Origin: Bacteroidales bacterium UBA5833
Lineage (GTDB): Bacteria; Bacteroidota; Bacteroidia; Bacteroidales; Lentimicrobiaceae
Length of the DNA: 64,000 bases
Direction of reading: 5' to 3'
Assembly (NCBI GenBank): GCA_002433025.1
Contig: DJGZ01000017.1
Coordinates: 19,907-83,906, forward strand
Below the pieces are notes generated by a model, which worked only from the letters and a program-made list of their open reading frames with translations, was not told the origin of the DNA and ran no database searches. Both the position numbers and the translations under genes were made by a program. Below are positions 1-9,341 of the stretch, piece by piece (position 1 is the stretch's first letter; each line of letters starts with the position of its first letter).

Positions 1-264
1 ATGCTGCCTAAAGGCGAGCATCCGGTTTCAATATGCCTTGGTACAGCCTGTTACGTACGCGGCGCTGAAAAAGTTATCGATGAGTTTAAACGTCTGCTTA
101 ATATCAATGTAGGAGAAACAACCCCTGACGGAAAGTTTTCACTGGCCTGCCTGCGTTGTGTAGGCGCCTGCGGGCTTGCTCCTGTTGTGCTCGTTGGTGA
201 AAAAGTTTACGGACGGGTGGCTCCCGAGGGTGTTAAGGATATCGTAGCAGAATACGCTAAATAG
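1..264 (+). CDS. NuoE/HndA-type thioredoxin-like [2Fe-2S] subunit (5' end outside window)
   Basis: This is the C-terminal part of a thioredoxin-like [2Fe-2S] electron-transfer subunit of the kind found in complex I (NuoE), NAD-reducing hydrogenases and NADP-reducing HndA. Cysteines at residues 12 and 17 (in CLGTAC) and at 53 and 57 (in CVGACGLAP) have the C-x4-C and C-x3-C spacing of the four cluster ligands; C50 is an extra cysteine. Family members are usually about 150 residues or more, so the helical N-terminal part probably lies upstream of the window, and the ATG at base 1 is probably internal. The stop is followed by a strong terminator, so this is the last gene of its unit or a single gene. 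Whether it serves complex I or a hydrogenase cannot be told without the upstream neighbours. Confidence 0.85.
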   Translation: MLPKGEHPVSICLGTACYVRGAEKVIDEFKRLLNINVGETTPDGKFSLACLRCVGACGLAPVVLVGEKVYGRVAPEGVKDIVAEYAK

Positions 265-290
265 TTGTTTTCATTAGTGTTTGGTAAAAG

Positions 291-318
291 CGGCCGGAGA
301 TAGTCCGGCCGTTTTTTT
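291..318 (+). terminator. Rho-independent terminator after the NuoE-like gene
   Basis: A perfect 8-bp GC-rich stem (291-298 pairing with 304-311) with a 5-base loop is followed directly by seven T. It lies 27 bases after the NuoE-like stop codon. Confidence 0.9.
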
Positions 319-381
319 CTACAAAACCAGAAGATATTCATGCAAAGGAAGTATGCCCGGATCATGTATTGAAATAACGGA

Positions 382-409
382 AGAAGGGCTGCCCTCAGAC
401 AACCCTTCT
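382..409 (-). terminator. Possible terminator after sucC
   Basis: A 7-bp inverted repeat (382-388 with 403-409) lies just beyond the sucC stop on the minus strand. The loop is 14 bases and the following T-run is poor, so this is only a weak candidate. Confidence 0.3.
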
Positions 410-432
410 CAACCACACTCACTAAACAAAAA

Positions 433-1626
433 CTAATTTTCAAGAACTTTTGTCACCAATTCGGCGGCTTCCTGCAATAATACGGCGGAGAAAACCTTCA
501 GTCCGGAATGCTCAATCAGGACTTTGGCCTCCTCGGCATTGGTACCCTGTAACCTTACAATTATCGGAATATCAATGATTCCAATGTTGCGGTACGCATC
601 CACGATACCCTGTGCCACCCGGTCGCAGCGTACAATGCCGCCAAAAATATTGACCAGGATAACCTTTACATTGGGATCTTTCATGATGATTCTGAAAGCC
701 TGCTCAACCCTTTCTGCATTGGCAGTACCGCCTACATCCAGGAAATTGGCAGGTTCTCCGCCCGAAAGTTTGATAATATCCATGGTTGCCATAGCCAATC
801 CGGCTCCATTTACCATACATCCTACATTCCCGCTGAGTTTAACATAATTCAGGTGATGCGCTCCTGCTTCAACTTCGGCTGGATCTTCTTCTGCAAGGTC
901 GCGCATGGCAAGCAGATCAGGGTGACGGAACAGTGCATTCTGGTCAAGACGCATTTTACAATCGGCCGCCATAATCAGATTATCAGATGTTTTAAACACC
1001 GGATTTATTTCAAGCAAGGCCGCATCACTACCCATGTAAGCATCATACAGACTTTTTACAAATTTCAGCATATTCTTATGAGCAGCACCTTCAAGTCCGA
1101 AATTATAGGCAATTTTACGGCACTGAAAATCCTGCAGACCAACTTTAGGATCAACCTCCTCCGAAAAGATAAGGTGAGGGGTCTTTTCGGCAACCTCTTC
1201 GATATCCATCCCCCCTTCGGTGGAGTACATGATCATGACCCTTCCGCTTGCACGGTTAAGCAACATACTCATATAAAACTCCCTGGGTTCACTTTCGCCC
1301 GGGTAGAAAATATTCTGTTCAACAAGTACTTTGCTTACCAGCTTCCCTCCGGGACCTGTCTGCGGCGTTACCAGCGTCATCCCGATAATTTGTGATGATT
1401 TTTCCCAGACTTCATGCAGCGATTGGGCAATTTTAACGCCTCCGCCTTTTCCTCTGCCCCCGGCATGTATCTGTGCTTTTACTGCCCACCGGTCAGAGTT
1501 GGTTATCTGTTGGATTTCTTCGGCGGCTTTTACTGCCAGTTCTGAGGTCTCGGCAACAATGCCCACAGGCACCGGAACGCCGTAAGAACGAAGAATTTGT
1601 TTTGCCTGAAATTCGTGGAGGTTCAT
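433..1626 (-). CDS. sucC: Succinyl-CoA synthetase (ADP-forming), beta subunit
   Basis: Beta subunit of succinate-CoA ligase, the TCA-cycle enzyme that links succinyl-CoA to succinate with substrate-level nucleotide phosphorylation in the cytoplasm. The 397-residue length is normal. The protein starts with the family hallmark MNLHEFQAKQ and has the ATP-grasp glycine-rich stretch GGRGKGGGVK (56-65), EINP (206-209), the CoA-ligase-domain signature GNVGCMVNGAGLAM (266-279) and NIFGGIVRCD (326-335). The alpha subunit SucD is not next to it; both flanks are unrelated, so sucD must lie elsewhere. The gene is monocistronic here: terminator signals lie on one side and a divergent gene on the other. 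ADP versus GDP preference cannot be read from the sequence. Confidence 0.95.
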   Translation of the reverse strand: MNLHEFQAKQILRSYGVPVPVGIVAETSELAVKAAEEIQQITNSDRWAVKAQIHAGGRGKGGGVKIAQSLHEVWEKSSQIIGMTLVTPQTGPGGKLVSKVLVEQNIFYPGESEPREFYMSMLLNRASGRVMIMYSTEGGMDIEEVAEKTPHLIFSEEVDPKVGLQDFQCRKIAYNFGLEGAAHKNMLKFVKSLYDAYMGSDAALLEINPVFKTSDNLIMAADCKMRLDQNALFRHPDLLAMRDLAEEDPAEVEAGAHHLNYVKLSGNVGCMVNGAGLAMATMDIIKLSGGEPANFLDVGGTANAERVEQAFRIIMKDPNVKVILVNIFGGIVRCDRVAQGIVDAYRNIGIIDIPIIVRLQGTNAEEAKVLIEHSGLKVFSAVLLQEAAELVTKVLEN

Positions 1627-1752
1627 GAGGATAGGGTTAAACTGAATATTTTGTAAGTTGAATTAATCACTCTGAGTCTTAATCTTTGAGAAAATCCGGT
1701 ATATTTGTCCGGAATCACTGGCTTAAACAAATTAGCCGGCTGTCAGTTCAAA

Positions 1753-1783
1753 CAAATATAAAAGTTTTTAAGCTTAATTACAA
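1753..1783 (-). promoter_or_regulatory. Possible sucC promoter (TATATTTG, weak -33)
   Basis: On the minus strand TATATTTG (1753-1760) fits the Bacteroidota -7 consensus TAnnTTTG. A partial -33 element (TTG, 1781-1783) sits 20 bases upstream. The implied leader is about 120 bases. Confidence 0.35.
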
Positions 1784-1861
1784 TTACAGGTTGACACGGA
1801 GTATTATAAATTGAGAAAAAACACACCCATTTTTATTTTAGCGCATCTACCATCACACCTT

Positions 1862-4306
1862 ATGAGAACATTCGTTCTTCCGGCACTACTTATTGGCAGC
1901 ATGCTTGCCTATACCTCAAACGCATCGGCTGGTATTCCTCCTTCCGCTGCGATAAACCGGTCAGTAATAATACCACAAATTGATGGCAGAATCACAGAGG
2001 GAGAGTGGACGCATGCTACTCTGCTCAGCGGGTTCAGACAATTTGAGCCTGTATCTGATGCCGAGCCTTCTTTCGAAACAAAGGTTATGCTGATGTATGA
2101 TGATGAAGCGATATATATTGCTGCCATCATGTTCGACCGGGCACCCGACAGCATCGCCCGGCAACTTGGTGAACGGGATAACGATGATCTGAATGCCGAT
2201 TACTTCGGTTTTGCCTTTGACACCTATAACAATCAGCAGGATGCGTATTATTTCTTAGTTTCAGCTTCCGGAATACAGGTGGATGGCCGTATGCTTGATG
2301 AAACATACAATGCCGTCTGGCACAGCGAAGTCAGCATCACCGATTCCGGATGGATAGCAGAATTTCGCATACCATACTCCGCCATCAGGTTTCCTGGCCT
2401 CCCAACTCAGGACTGGGGATTTCAGGCAATGAGAAAAATCAGGAGATACCGTGAACAAATCCACTGGGCCCTTGAAGAAAAAGGTAGCGGGAATGTTCAG
2501 GTTCACTGGGGCAGGCTAACCGGATTTGAAAATATAAAACCTCCCCTACGCCTGTCATTTACGCCATACCTTTCTGCCAACATGCAGCACAACAGTGATC
2601 CTGCGTTCCGCAGTGATCCGTGGTCTTTTGCATACAACGGTGGCATGGACCTGAAATACGGAATCAACGAAAGTTTCACACTTGATATGATTTTACTACC
2701 GGATTTCAGCCAGGTACAATCAGACAAAATTCAGAAAAACCTTACTGCGCTTGAGTTAATTTATGACGAAAACCGGACATTTTTCAATGAAGGCACTGAT
2801 CTCTTCAACAAGGGAGAACTCTTTTATTCAAGGCGCATAGGTCGCACTCCGCTGCGTCATTACATGGTCAATTCCATGCTTGACGAAACGGAAGTCCTGA
2901 CCCACAATCCGGTAAGTGCCAGGCTGTTGAATGCGATGAAATTCAGTGGCAGAACAGGTTCGGGATTAGGGATAGGAGTTTTCAATGCAGTAACCGGCAA
3001 TACCTGGGCAACCGCTAAAGATACGGTCAGCGGCAATGAAAGGAAAATACTAACTGACCCGGCGACCAATTACAACATTGTTGTGCTCGATCAGGCGTTG
3101 CCCAACAATTCTTCTGTTTATTTTATCAATACCAATGTCACCAGACCCGGAGGCTGGGATGACTCCAATGTCACCGGAGCGGGTGCTACCGTCGGGAACA
3201 AAACAAAAACTTACTTTGCAGGACTGAGTTTTTCCGCTTCCAAGTGGAATAAAGCGGGGGCAAATCCAGAACTCTCGTGGGGTGAAAATGAAACCGGTTA
3301 CAATTACGGCGTTTTTCTGATGAAAAGCCGGGGAAAATTCCAGTTTTCGGTTTACCAGAGTGCGCTTGACTCCAATTACAATATTAATGATCTGGGCATC
3401 AACCGATACAGAAATCAGCAAAACCGGGGGATTTACGTCAGCTACAGGCTTTATGAACCTTTCGGCATATTCCTTAATTTTTCACAAAGTCTGGGCCTCG
3501 ATCAGATCAGGGCGTTGAACAATAAGACCAACATCAATACCTTGCTCACTTATAAGGGCAATACAACATTTAAGAATTACCTTACAATGTGGTGGGGAGT
3601 TTCCGTTTCGCCTGCGGAAAGGTATGATTATTATGAACCGAGAATTCAAGGAAGGTATTTCATTAAACCCGGCTACACCCAGGGCTGGATAGGCTTTTCG
3701 AGCGATTACCGCAAAAAACTGGCAATTGACGGTCAGTTCTATTACACCGCTGAATATGATAAGAAACATTATACCTGGTTTGAAATAGGTCCGGTGGTAA
3801 GACTCAGCAACCGGTTGTCATTCAAACATACAACGGGTATGGGTGAAAACCCCGGAGATCTGGGATTTATCGGAGCATACAACAAGACTGTGTGGTTTGG
3901 CAAAAGAGATGTAAAGACCCTTGAGAATTCTTTCTCCGGCAAGTACATGGTCAGCCGGCTGATTTCAACTTCACTATTATTCAGGCATTTCTGGCAAACA
4001 GCTGATTATAGAGGTTATTACATTCTGAATACAGACGGCAGTCTGGCACCTGATCCCGACCTTGTGTACGATGCAAATTTCAACTACAACTTTTTCAGCA
4101 TAGACCTTGTTATCGGGTGGGAGTTCGCGCCGGGCAGCATGCTGAGTCTGGTATGGAAAAATAATATTGAGAGTGAAAACAAGGCTTATAATATTAAATA
4201 CCTTGACAACCTTGATCGATTATTCAATGCTTCACAACTGAACATGATCAGTATCAAAGCATTATACCATCTTGATTACCTGATGCTGAAACGAAGAAAG
4301 CACTGA
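1862..4306 (+). CDS. CBM9-like / DUF5916 secreted outer-membrane-type protein
   Basis: A secreted protein of 814 residues. I chose the ATG at 1862 because it begins a clean signal peptide (MRTFVLPALLIGSMLAY, with cleavage near SNASA); a TTG at 1811 in the same frame would add 17 residues ahead of it. After the signal comes a carbohydrate-binding family 9-like beta domain (about residues 25-220, with the typical opening IDGRITEGEW and repeated aromatic strands). The rest resembles the DUF5916 family of Bacteroidota: alternating aromatic strands, NRTFFNEG and FYSRRIGR motifs, and a beta-barrel-like pattern to the C-terminus. Family members are outer-membrane proteins of unknown function, sometimes near peptidases. 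No partner gene is adjacent and no T9SS tail is present. The role is unknown; surface binding of glycan or peptide is inference. Confidence 0.8.
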   Translation: MRTFVLPALLIGSMLAYTSNASAGIPPSAAINRSVIIPQIDGRITEGEWTHATLLSGFRQFEPVSDAEPSFETKVMLMYDDEAIYIAAIMFDRAPDSIARQLGERDNDDLNADYFGFAFDTYNNQQDAYYFLVSASGIQVDGRMLDETYNAVWHSEVSITDSGWIAEFRIPYSAIRFPGLPTQDWGFQAMRKIRRYREQIHWALEEKGSGNVQVHWGRLTGFENIKPPLRLSFTPYLSANMQHNSDPAFRSDPWSFAYNGGMDLKYGINESFTLDMILLPDFSQVQSDKIQKNLTALELIYDENRTFFNEGTDLFNKGELFYSRRIGRTPLRHYMVNSMLDETEVLTHNPVSARLLNAMKFSGRTGSGLGIGVFNAVTGNTWATAKDTVSGNERKILTDPATNYNIVVLDQALPNNSSVYFINTNVTRPGGWDDSNVTGAGATVGNKTKTYFAGLSFSASKWNKAGANPELSWGENETGYNYGVFLMKSRGKFQFSVYQSALDSNYNINDLGINRYRNQQNRGIYVSYRLYEPFGIFLNFSQSLGLDQIRALNNKTNINTLLTYKGNTTFKNYLTMWWGVSVSPAERYDYYEPRIQGRYFIKPGYTQGWIGFSSDYRKKLAIDGQFYYTAEYDKKHYTWFEIGPVVRLSNRLSFKHTTGMGENPGDLGFIGAYNKTVWFGKRDVKTLENSFSGKYMVSRLISTSLLFRHFWQTADYRGYYILNTDGSLAPDPDLVYDANFNYNFFSIDLVIGWEFAPGSMLSLVWKNNIESENKAYNIKYLDNLDRLFNASQLNMISIKALYHLDYLMLKRRKH

Positions 4307-4471
4307 TTTTACATACCCGGAAGGCAAAAACACCCCTGGCCGGATTTCCGAAAATAGCTTGCAGCATTTCTGATCTTTTTCATTGATCAATTATAAATTC
4401 AACTGATCAGATATCAGGATATTATACTCCGGATCAGGTTACTTTTACTCCATAAAGTGATATATTACTAT

Positions 4472-4498
4472 AACCCGGCCGGCTTACCCTGCCGGGTT
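4472..4498. terminator. Inverted repeat, possible terminator or leader hairpin
   Basis: The 8-bp arms (4472-4479 and 4491-4498) are perfect and GC-rich, with an 11-base loop. No T-run follows on the plus strand, so it may instead be a hairpin in front of the small ORF at 4521. Confidence 0.35.
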
Positions 4499-4520
4499 CT
4501 AACCTGAAATAATCATCATT

Positions 4521-4661
4521 ATGCTTGCGACACTGAAATTCCCTATTATGGGTTATGTCAAAATCAGACTCATTGTAAAAAACGGTTATAAGTGGCTGGC
4601 TGAACTGATCGGCGCAGAGCTTGAAATTGAAGTTACAGAGGATGATTTTGTCCTTGATTAA
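4521..4661 (+). CDS. Candidate 46-residue small protein
   Basis: An ATG-to-TAA frame of 46 codons in an otherwise empty gap. The product begins MLATLKFPIMGYVKIRLIVK, a basic and hydrophobic N-terminal half with a possible amphipathic helix, and ends with an acidic half rich in Glu and Asp. It is preceded by an A/T-rich stretch, as is usual for starts in this phylum, and lies between two inverted repeats. I do not recognise the product. Its isolation between hairpins and its biased charge layout favour a gene; its short length and lack of a known relative argue caution. Confidence 0.35.
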   Translation: MLATLKFPIMGYVKIRLIVKNGYKWLAELIGAELEIEVTEDDFVLD

Positions 4662-4865
4662 GTTAACAAAAGCGTTTAACCCAGCCTTTTATCCTGACTC
4701 AGGAAGGTGAACTATAACCTTCCCTGCATTGCTTTTGGTAAACAGAAAGAATATATATCCCGATCATTCAGGCATAATGTTCCCGTGCTGAATCCTGCCA
4801 CATTATCAATCCTGTGTTTCTAACATGTCTTCTCACCTGAACAGGAAGACTTTCGCTTAAACTGT

Positions 4866-4873
4866 TAACTTTG
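4866..4873 (+). promoter_or_regulatory. -7 element TAACTTTG before the LolD-like gene
   Basis: An exact match to TAnnTTTG, 20 bases before the ATG at 4894. No clear TTTG -33 element lies at the usual distance. Confidence 0.5.
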
Positions 4874-4893
4874 CATCAGGTTAATTTCATTCT

Positions 4894-5556
4894 ATGATTC
4901 AGGCGAGAGAAATAGTCAAATCGTATGGAAGTCTCAAGGTACTGAAAGGGGTATCTGTAGTGATTGATAAAGGAGAGATCGTTTCGGTGACCGGCGCTTC
5001 GGGAGCCGGGAAATCGACCCTGCTTCACATTCTCAGCACCATCGACCGTGCCGACAGCGGGCATGTGGTTGTTGACGGAATTGAAACAGGTAAACTTAAT
5101 GACCGTAAACTTGCCGGATTCAGAAACCGGAAAGTGGGTTTTGTTTTTCAGTTTCACCACCTGCTGCCTGAATTTACAGCCCTTGAGAATGTCTGCATTC
5201 CCGCATTTATTGCCGGGACCGGTCGCAGGGAAGCTGAACTCAGGGCCATGGAATTGCTTGATTTTCTGAACCTGAAAGATCGCTTCTCTCACAAACCTTC
5301 AGAATTATCGGGGGGAGAACAACAGCGCATAGCGGTAGCCAGGGCTCTGATCAACAGTCCTTCGGTGATAATGGCTGATGAACCTTCGGGCAATCTCGAC
5401 TCAACCAACGCCAGGCAGCTGCATCAGCTCTTCTTTGAGTTGCGCGAAAAGTTCAGCCAAACCATTCTTATTGTCACCCACAATGAAGAACTTGCCGAAA
5501 TGGCTGATCGCAGGCTCTTTATGCGAGACGGGCTCATTTTTGACCACAAAACCTGA
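4894..5556 (+). CDS. LolD-type ABC transporter ATP-binding protein
   Basis: ATPase of the MacB/LolD class, which powers transmembrane permeases of the FtsX fold, for example lipoprotein release from the inner membrane. The 220-residue length fits a stand-alone LolD. Visible motifs: Walker A GASGAGKST (34-42), Q-loop Gln86 in FVFQFHHLLPEF (the QFHHLLPEFTALENV stretch is typical of LolD), signature LSGGEQQR (138-145), Walker B VIMADEP (158-164) and the H-loop His196. No LolC/LolE permease is adjacent; the next gene downstream encodes a large repeat protein 96 bases away. In this phylum the ATPase is often encoded apart from its permease, so the lipoprotein-export role is likely but not proven. 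Another MacB-like export role is possible. Confidence 0.85.
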   Translation: MIQAREIVKSYGSLKVLKGVSVVIDKGEIVSVTGASGAGKSTLLHILSTIDRADSGHVVVDGIETGKLNDRKLAGFRNRKVGFVFQFHHLLPEFTALENVCIPAFIAGTGRREAELRAMELLDFLNLKDRFSHKPSELSGGEQQRIAVARALINSPSVIMADEPSGNLDSTNARQLHQLFFELREKFSQTILIVTHNEELAEMADRRLFMRDGLIFDHKT

Positions 5557-5652
5557 TTTAGCGCAGCACCCAATAAACTTTCCGGATTTTCGTTTTGTTA
5601 TAGCGCTGAATGGCAAAAAGCAATACGTGATTATCAATTATCTGACCACAAA

Positions 5653-8600
5653 ATGATTAAATATTTTTCGACCCGGCCTTTATCCGTCTTCCTGCTGGCA
5701 TGTTCACTCTTTCTTGGATATGGCATAGAAGCCAATGCTCAAAGCATTGACCCCGCCAGGTTACAGCAATTTGAAGAGGCCATCCTCCGGGGTGAGGAAT
5801 TTCTGCAGGCAAAGGATTATGCAAGGGCTAAAGCCGAATATCAGAAAGCTTTAAGTATTGACCCTTCGGCAAAATTCCCGAAAGATAAGCTGGCTCAGAT
5901 CAGGAAGTTTTACACAGATCCTGAAGACGAAGCACGCTTCAGTAATGCAGTTGAACAAGGTAACCGCCTTCTGCTAGCGAAGAATTTCGAAGCAGCCAGG
6001 GATCAGTTTTCGATTGCGGTCAACATTAAACCTGAAGACAAATCAAGCCGCGACAAACTTGCTGAAGCCGAGAGACTTGCCAGAGAAAGGCAGGAGATGG
6101 TGAATCAATTTGAAAAAATCGTAGCAGAAGCTGATAAATTGTACACCTCAGGAAACATGCAGGCTGCCAGGGATAAATATGCCGAAGCTTCGGCCCTGAT
6201 TCCCGAACAAAGCCTTCCACAGCAACGCATCCGTGACATCGATGGTAAACTTGCGTCAGAAAAAGCGAAGCAGGATTCATATGACAACCTCCTGACTGAA
6301 GCGGATGAAGCCTATATGAACAGGAACTTCGTTACTGCAAAACTAAAGTATGAGCAGGCCCTGAAAATAAAACCATCTGAAAACTATCCCAAAAGCATGC
6401 TTTCAAGAGTTGCTGAAGGATTGACTCAACAAAAGGATGCACTGGCAAATTATCAGACCGTTATCGCGTCTGCCGACCGATTATTTCAGACAGGTGATTA
6501 CGAAACAGCTCTTGGGGCATATCAGCAGGCTGCGGGAATTCTGCCGGAGGAAAAATATCCGAAAACAAGGATCGGAGAAATCAACGGTTTGTTGCAGCAA
6601 CAAAAGGAGCTTGAAGAAAATTACAATGATGCGGTAACCCGCGGGGACGCCCTGATGCTGGAAAAAAAATATGAAGAAGCCCGGACAATATTCCAGCAGG
6701 CTTCTGCCCTGAAACCTTCCGAAACATATCCCAGGCAAAAGATTGCAGAGATTGCCGGTCTTACAGCTGCAGCAAAAGAAGCAGAATTAAATAAGGCATA
6801 TCAGGAGGCAATTTCAACAGCTGATAATTTTTTCAGTATTCCCGATTACCCATCAGCCCTGAATGCATACGGGCAAGCCAAAACAATCAAACCTGCCGAA
6901 CATTATCCTGACCAGCAGATTTCCAGAATCAATGATATACTGGCCAAAGAAAAGGCGGACCAACAAGCATTCAGCAATGCCATCGCAGAAGCCGATCAGT
7001 TATTCAACTCAGGGAACTATACAGGGGCTAAAGAGAAGTACAACCAGGCACTGGGAATAAAACCGGGGGAAGCATATCCGGCATCACAAATTTCAAAGGC
7101 AGATCAGCAACTGGCCTTCCAAAAAGAGAAGGACGAACTTTACCTGAAAACTGTGAAAGAGGCTGACCTTATGTATGCTGATAAAAACGTGAGCAATGCC
7201 CTGGCTGAATATAACAAGGCAGCATTGCTTAAGCCGGGTGAAACCTATCCAAAAGAACAAATCGCAAAATTGCAGACTGAACTTGACAACCTAAGGTCGG
7301 CAGAAGAAAAATACAACAATTTCATTGCCGAAGGGGACCGTTTATACGCCAACCGGGACCTTGAAAATTCTGCCAATGCCTATAACAATGCACTGGCCAT
7401 CAGACCAGGGGAAAAATATCCTTCAGAGCGTATAGCCCGGATCGGACAGGAAATGGAGAATCAGCGCATTCAGCGTGAAAACTATTCTGCGGAAATTGCA
7501 AAAGCCGACCAGATGTTCAGCGACGGAAAGTACGGGGAAGCCAGTAAGACCTATACCAGGGCGGCAGGCATCTTGCCGGGTGAAAATTATCCTCAGGAGC
7601 AGATAGCAAAAATTGAAAAAATAATCAGGGAACGTGAGTCGCTGGAAGAAAGTTATGCAGCATATATTTCGGAAGGGGATGCCGCCTTCGCTGATAAAAA
7701 TTACCAGGCAGCTACCACAGCATACCAGCAGGCACTGAAGCTTAAGCCCGGCGAGAAATATCCAACCGAGCGCATTGCCCTGGCCGGTAAAGAACTGGAA
7801 ACGGCCCTCCAACTATCAGCAGGGTATCAGAAGGCCATTACTGAAGGAGATATTCTTTTCAATTCAGGATCGCTCAGGGAAGCCAGGGATAAGTATGCCG
7901 ACGCACTCAAACTACAGCCCGGTGAAACCTATCCTGCCAGCCAGATTGAACGGATCGCGCAAATGCAGGCCGAGCAGCTGGCCAATGAGCAAAAATTCAA
8001 CAAAGCCATTGAAGATGGCGACCGTTTCTTTAATGCCAGAGATTACCGCCAGGCACAAACCCTTTACAATGAAGCCTTGCTGATCAGGCAGAATGCGGCT
8101 CATCCGGCAGGCAGGATTGCAGAAATAGCAAAAATACTGGGAGAGCAGGAGGCAACCGACAAACAGTATGCGGATGCCATTCAGCTTGGTGACAATTTGT
8201 TGTCGCAAAATCAGCTTGATGAGGCTGTAATGGCTTACCAGCAGGCTGCGCGGCTCAAGCCATCTGAATCTTACCCGGGCAAACAGATTGAACTGATTGA
8301 ATTAAAGAAATCTGAGGCGAAAACGCTCAGCGAAAACTATGCAAGTACCATTTCCGCTTCTGATGCTGCATTTGAAACCAAAAACTATTCAGTTGCGCTG
8401 GCTTCATACCAGAAGGCACTGGACTACAAGCCCGGCAGTGAATATCCATCATCAAAAATCAGGGAGATCAACGGCATACTGGAAGAGCAGAAAATGCTGG
8501 CCGACAGGGAATATTATGAAGCAATCCGGCAGGCTGATCAGCTTTTCAGCGAAGATGATTACACTTCTGCCGTTAAATTTTATGAAAATGCTTCCGCACT

Positions 8601-9183
8601 CAAGCCGGGTGAAAAGCATCCACAGGACAGAATCCTTGCTATCCGAACCATTATGCAGGAGCGAACCCTGAATCAGCTTGCCACGTACAATAAACATATC
8701 ATCAATGCTGACAGGTTGTACCAGGATAAAATATTTGACCAGGCGATCGACGCATATCTTGCGGCATTCAATGCCAGACCGGATGAAACCTATCCAGGAG
8801 AAATGATCAGAAAGATCAGAAAATACCTGGAAGATCATGCCATGGTTGACCTGATCAGCGATCCAACGGTAATTGATGCAGACACAGAAAAGAAATTCAG
8901 TTTCAACCCGATTGAAATGCGACTGCGGAAAAATAATTATGTATCCATCAAAGGCCGGAAAACCAGCGAAGCCGACCCTAAAGTTTACGTGAATTACGGA
9001 AAAGGCAACCAAAAGAACGGAGGCATTGTTATCAGGAGCATAACGACGGAAGAAAACGGAGATTACCTGGTGCGAGTGAGCATTCAGGACAAATGGTACC
9101 GCGAGGACAATAACTGGATAGGTATATACGCGGAAGGTGGCAGCATTGAGATTTCAAAAATGCAGATAGCCCAGGGAGATTAA
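5653..9183 (+). CDS. Secreted 1,176-residue protein of about 18 TPR-like 57-residue repeats
   Basis: After a signal peptide (residues 1 to about 30, ending EANAQS) the protein consists almost wholly of a repeat of about 57 residues, which I count about 18 times between residues 33 and 1065. The shared pattern is A-x-(E/A)-x-D-x-L-(F/Y), then Y-x-x-A-x-x-x-Y-x-x-A-(L/A)-x-(L/I)-K-P-(G/S)-E-x-Y-P, then a charged helix with Q/E/K residues. The first two helices look like a tetratricopeptide (TPR) unit and the third is a long linker helix, giving three helices per repeat. The last 110 residues have no repeat and look beta-rich (YVNYGKG, GIVIRSITTEENGDYLVRVS). The product is probably periplasmic or surface-attached and binds protein; the partner is unknown. 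It follows the LolD-like gene by 96 bases and could be co-transcribed with it. Confidence 0.75.
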   Translation: MIKYFSTRPLSVFLLACSLFLGYGIEANAQSIDPARLQQFEEAILRGEEFLQAKDYARAKAEYQKALSIDPSAKFPKDKLAQIRKFYTDPEDEARFSNAVEQGNRLLLAKNFEAARDQFSIAVNIKPEDKSSRDKLAEAERLARERQEMVNQFEKIVAEADKLYTSGNMQAARDKYAEASALIPEQSLPQQRIRDIDGKLASEKAKQDSYDNLLTEADEAYMNRNFVTAKLKYEQALKIKPSENYPKSMLSRVAEGLTQQKDALANYQTVIASADRLFQTGDYETALGAYQQAAGILPEEKYPKTRIGEINGLLQQQKELEENYNDAVTRGDALMLEKKYEEARTIFQQASALKPSETYPRQKIAEIAGLTAAAKEAELNKAYQEAISTADNFFSIPDYPSALNAYGQAKTIKPAEHYPDQQISRINDILAKEKADQQAFSNAIAEADQLFNSGNYTGAKEKYNQALGIKPGEAYPASQISKADQQLAFQKEKDELYLKTVKEADLMYADKNVSNALAEYNKAALLKPGETYPKEQIAKLQTELDNLRSAEEKYNNFIAEGDRLYANRDLENSANAYNNALAIRPGEKYPSERIARIGQEMENQRIQRENYSAEIAKADQMFSDGKYGEASKTYTRAAGILPGENYPQEQIAKIEKIIRERESLEESYAAYISEGDAAFADKNYQAATTAYQQALKLKPGEKYPTERIALAGKELETALQLSAGYQKAITEGDILFNSGSLREARDKYADALKLQPGETYPASQIERIAQMQAEQLANEQKFNKAIEDGDRFFNARDYRQAQTLYNEALLIRQNAAHPAGRIAEIAKILGEQEATDKQYADAIQLGDNLLSQNQLDEAVMAYQQAARLKPSESYPGKQIELIELKKSEAKTLSENYASTISASDAAFETKNYSVALASYQKALDYKPGSEYPSSKIREINGILEEQKMLADREYYEAIRQADQLFSEDDYTSAVKFYENASALKPGEKHPQDRILAIRTIMQERTLNQLATYNKHIINADRLYQDKIFDQAIDAYLAAFNARPDETYPGEMIRKIRKYLEDHAMVDLISDPTVIDADTEKKFSFNPIEMRLRKNNYVSIKGRKTSEADPKVYVNYGKGNQKNGGIVIRSITTEENGDYLVRVSIQDKWYREDNNWIGIYAEGGSIEISKMQIAQGD

Positions 9184-9341
9184 TCACCATCAGAACATAT
9201 CCTTCATAACTTTTCCTTTATAGAGAGGATACATTTTCCTTTTGAATTCAATATCAATGCAATACAAAATCACCTCTCCGGCTTTTTAAAATTTTTCAAT
9301 ATTGCGGTTGAAACTTCGGAGAAGATCAATTTTTTAAGACA

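Larger units (their letters stand above)
4307..4893. other. 587-base intergenic region
   Basis: The region lies between the DUF5916 gene and the LolD-like gene. It holds an 8-bp GC-rich inverted repeat (4472-4479 with 4491-4498), a candidate 46-codon ORF (4521-4661), a second 7-bp inverted repeat (4702-4708 with 4717-4723) and a TAnnTTTG element at 4866. Nothing else is recognisable. Confidence 0.6.

Noticed and set aside
853..1395. 180-codon open frame on the plus strand inside sucC
   Set aside because: It is antisense to a clear, full-length sucC and its translation has no family pattern; it follows from the codon use of sucC.
1792..1820. TTGACA-like and TATTATA-like boxes before the DUF5916 gene as a sigma-70 promoter
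   Set aside because: The spacing is too short for an E. coli-type promoter, and this phylum uses TTTG/TAnnTTTG elements.
5653..9183. The repeat protein gene as a CRISPR-like or satellite DNA repeat
   Set aside because: The repeats are coding, stay in frame and differ considerably at DNA level; there are no identical units with unique spacers.
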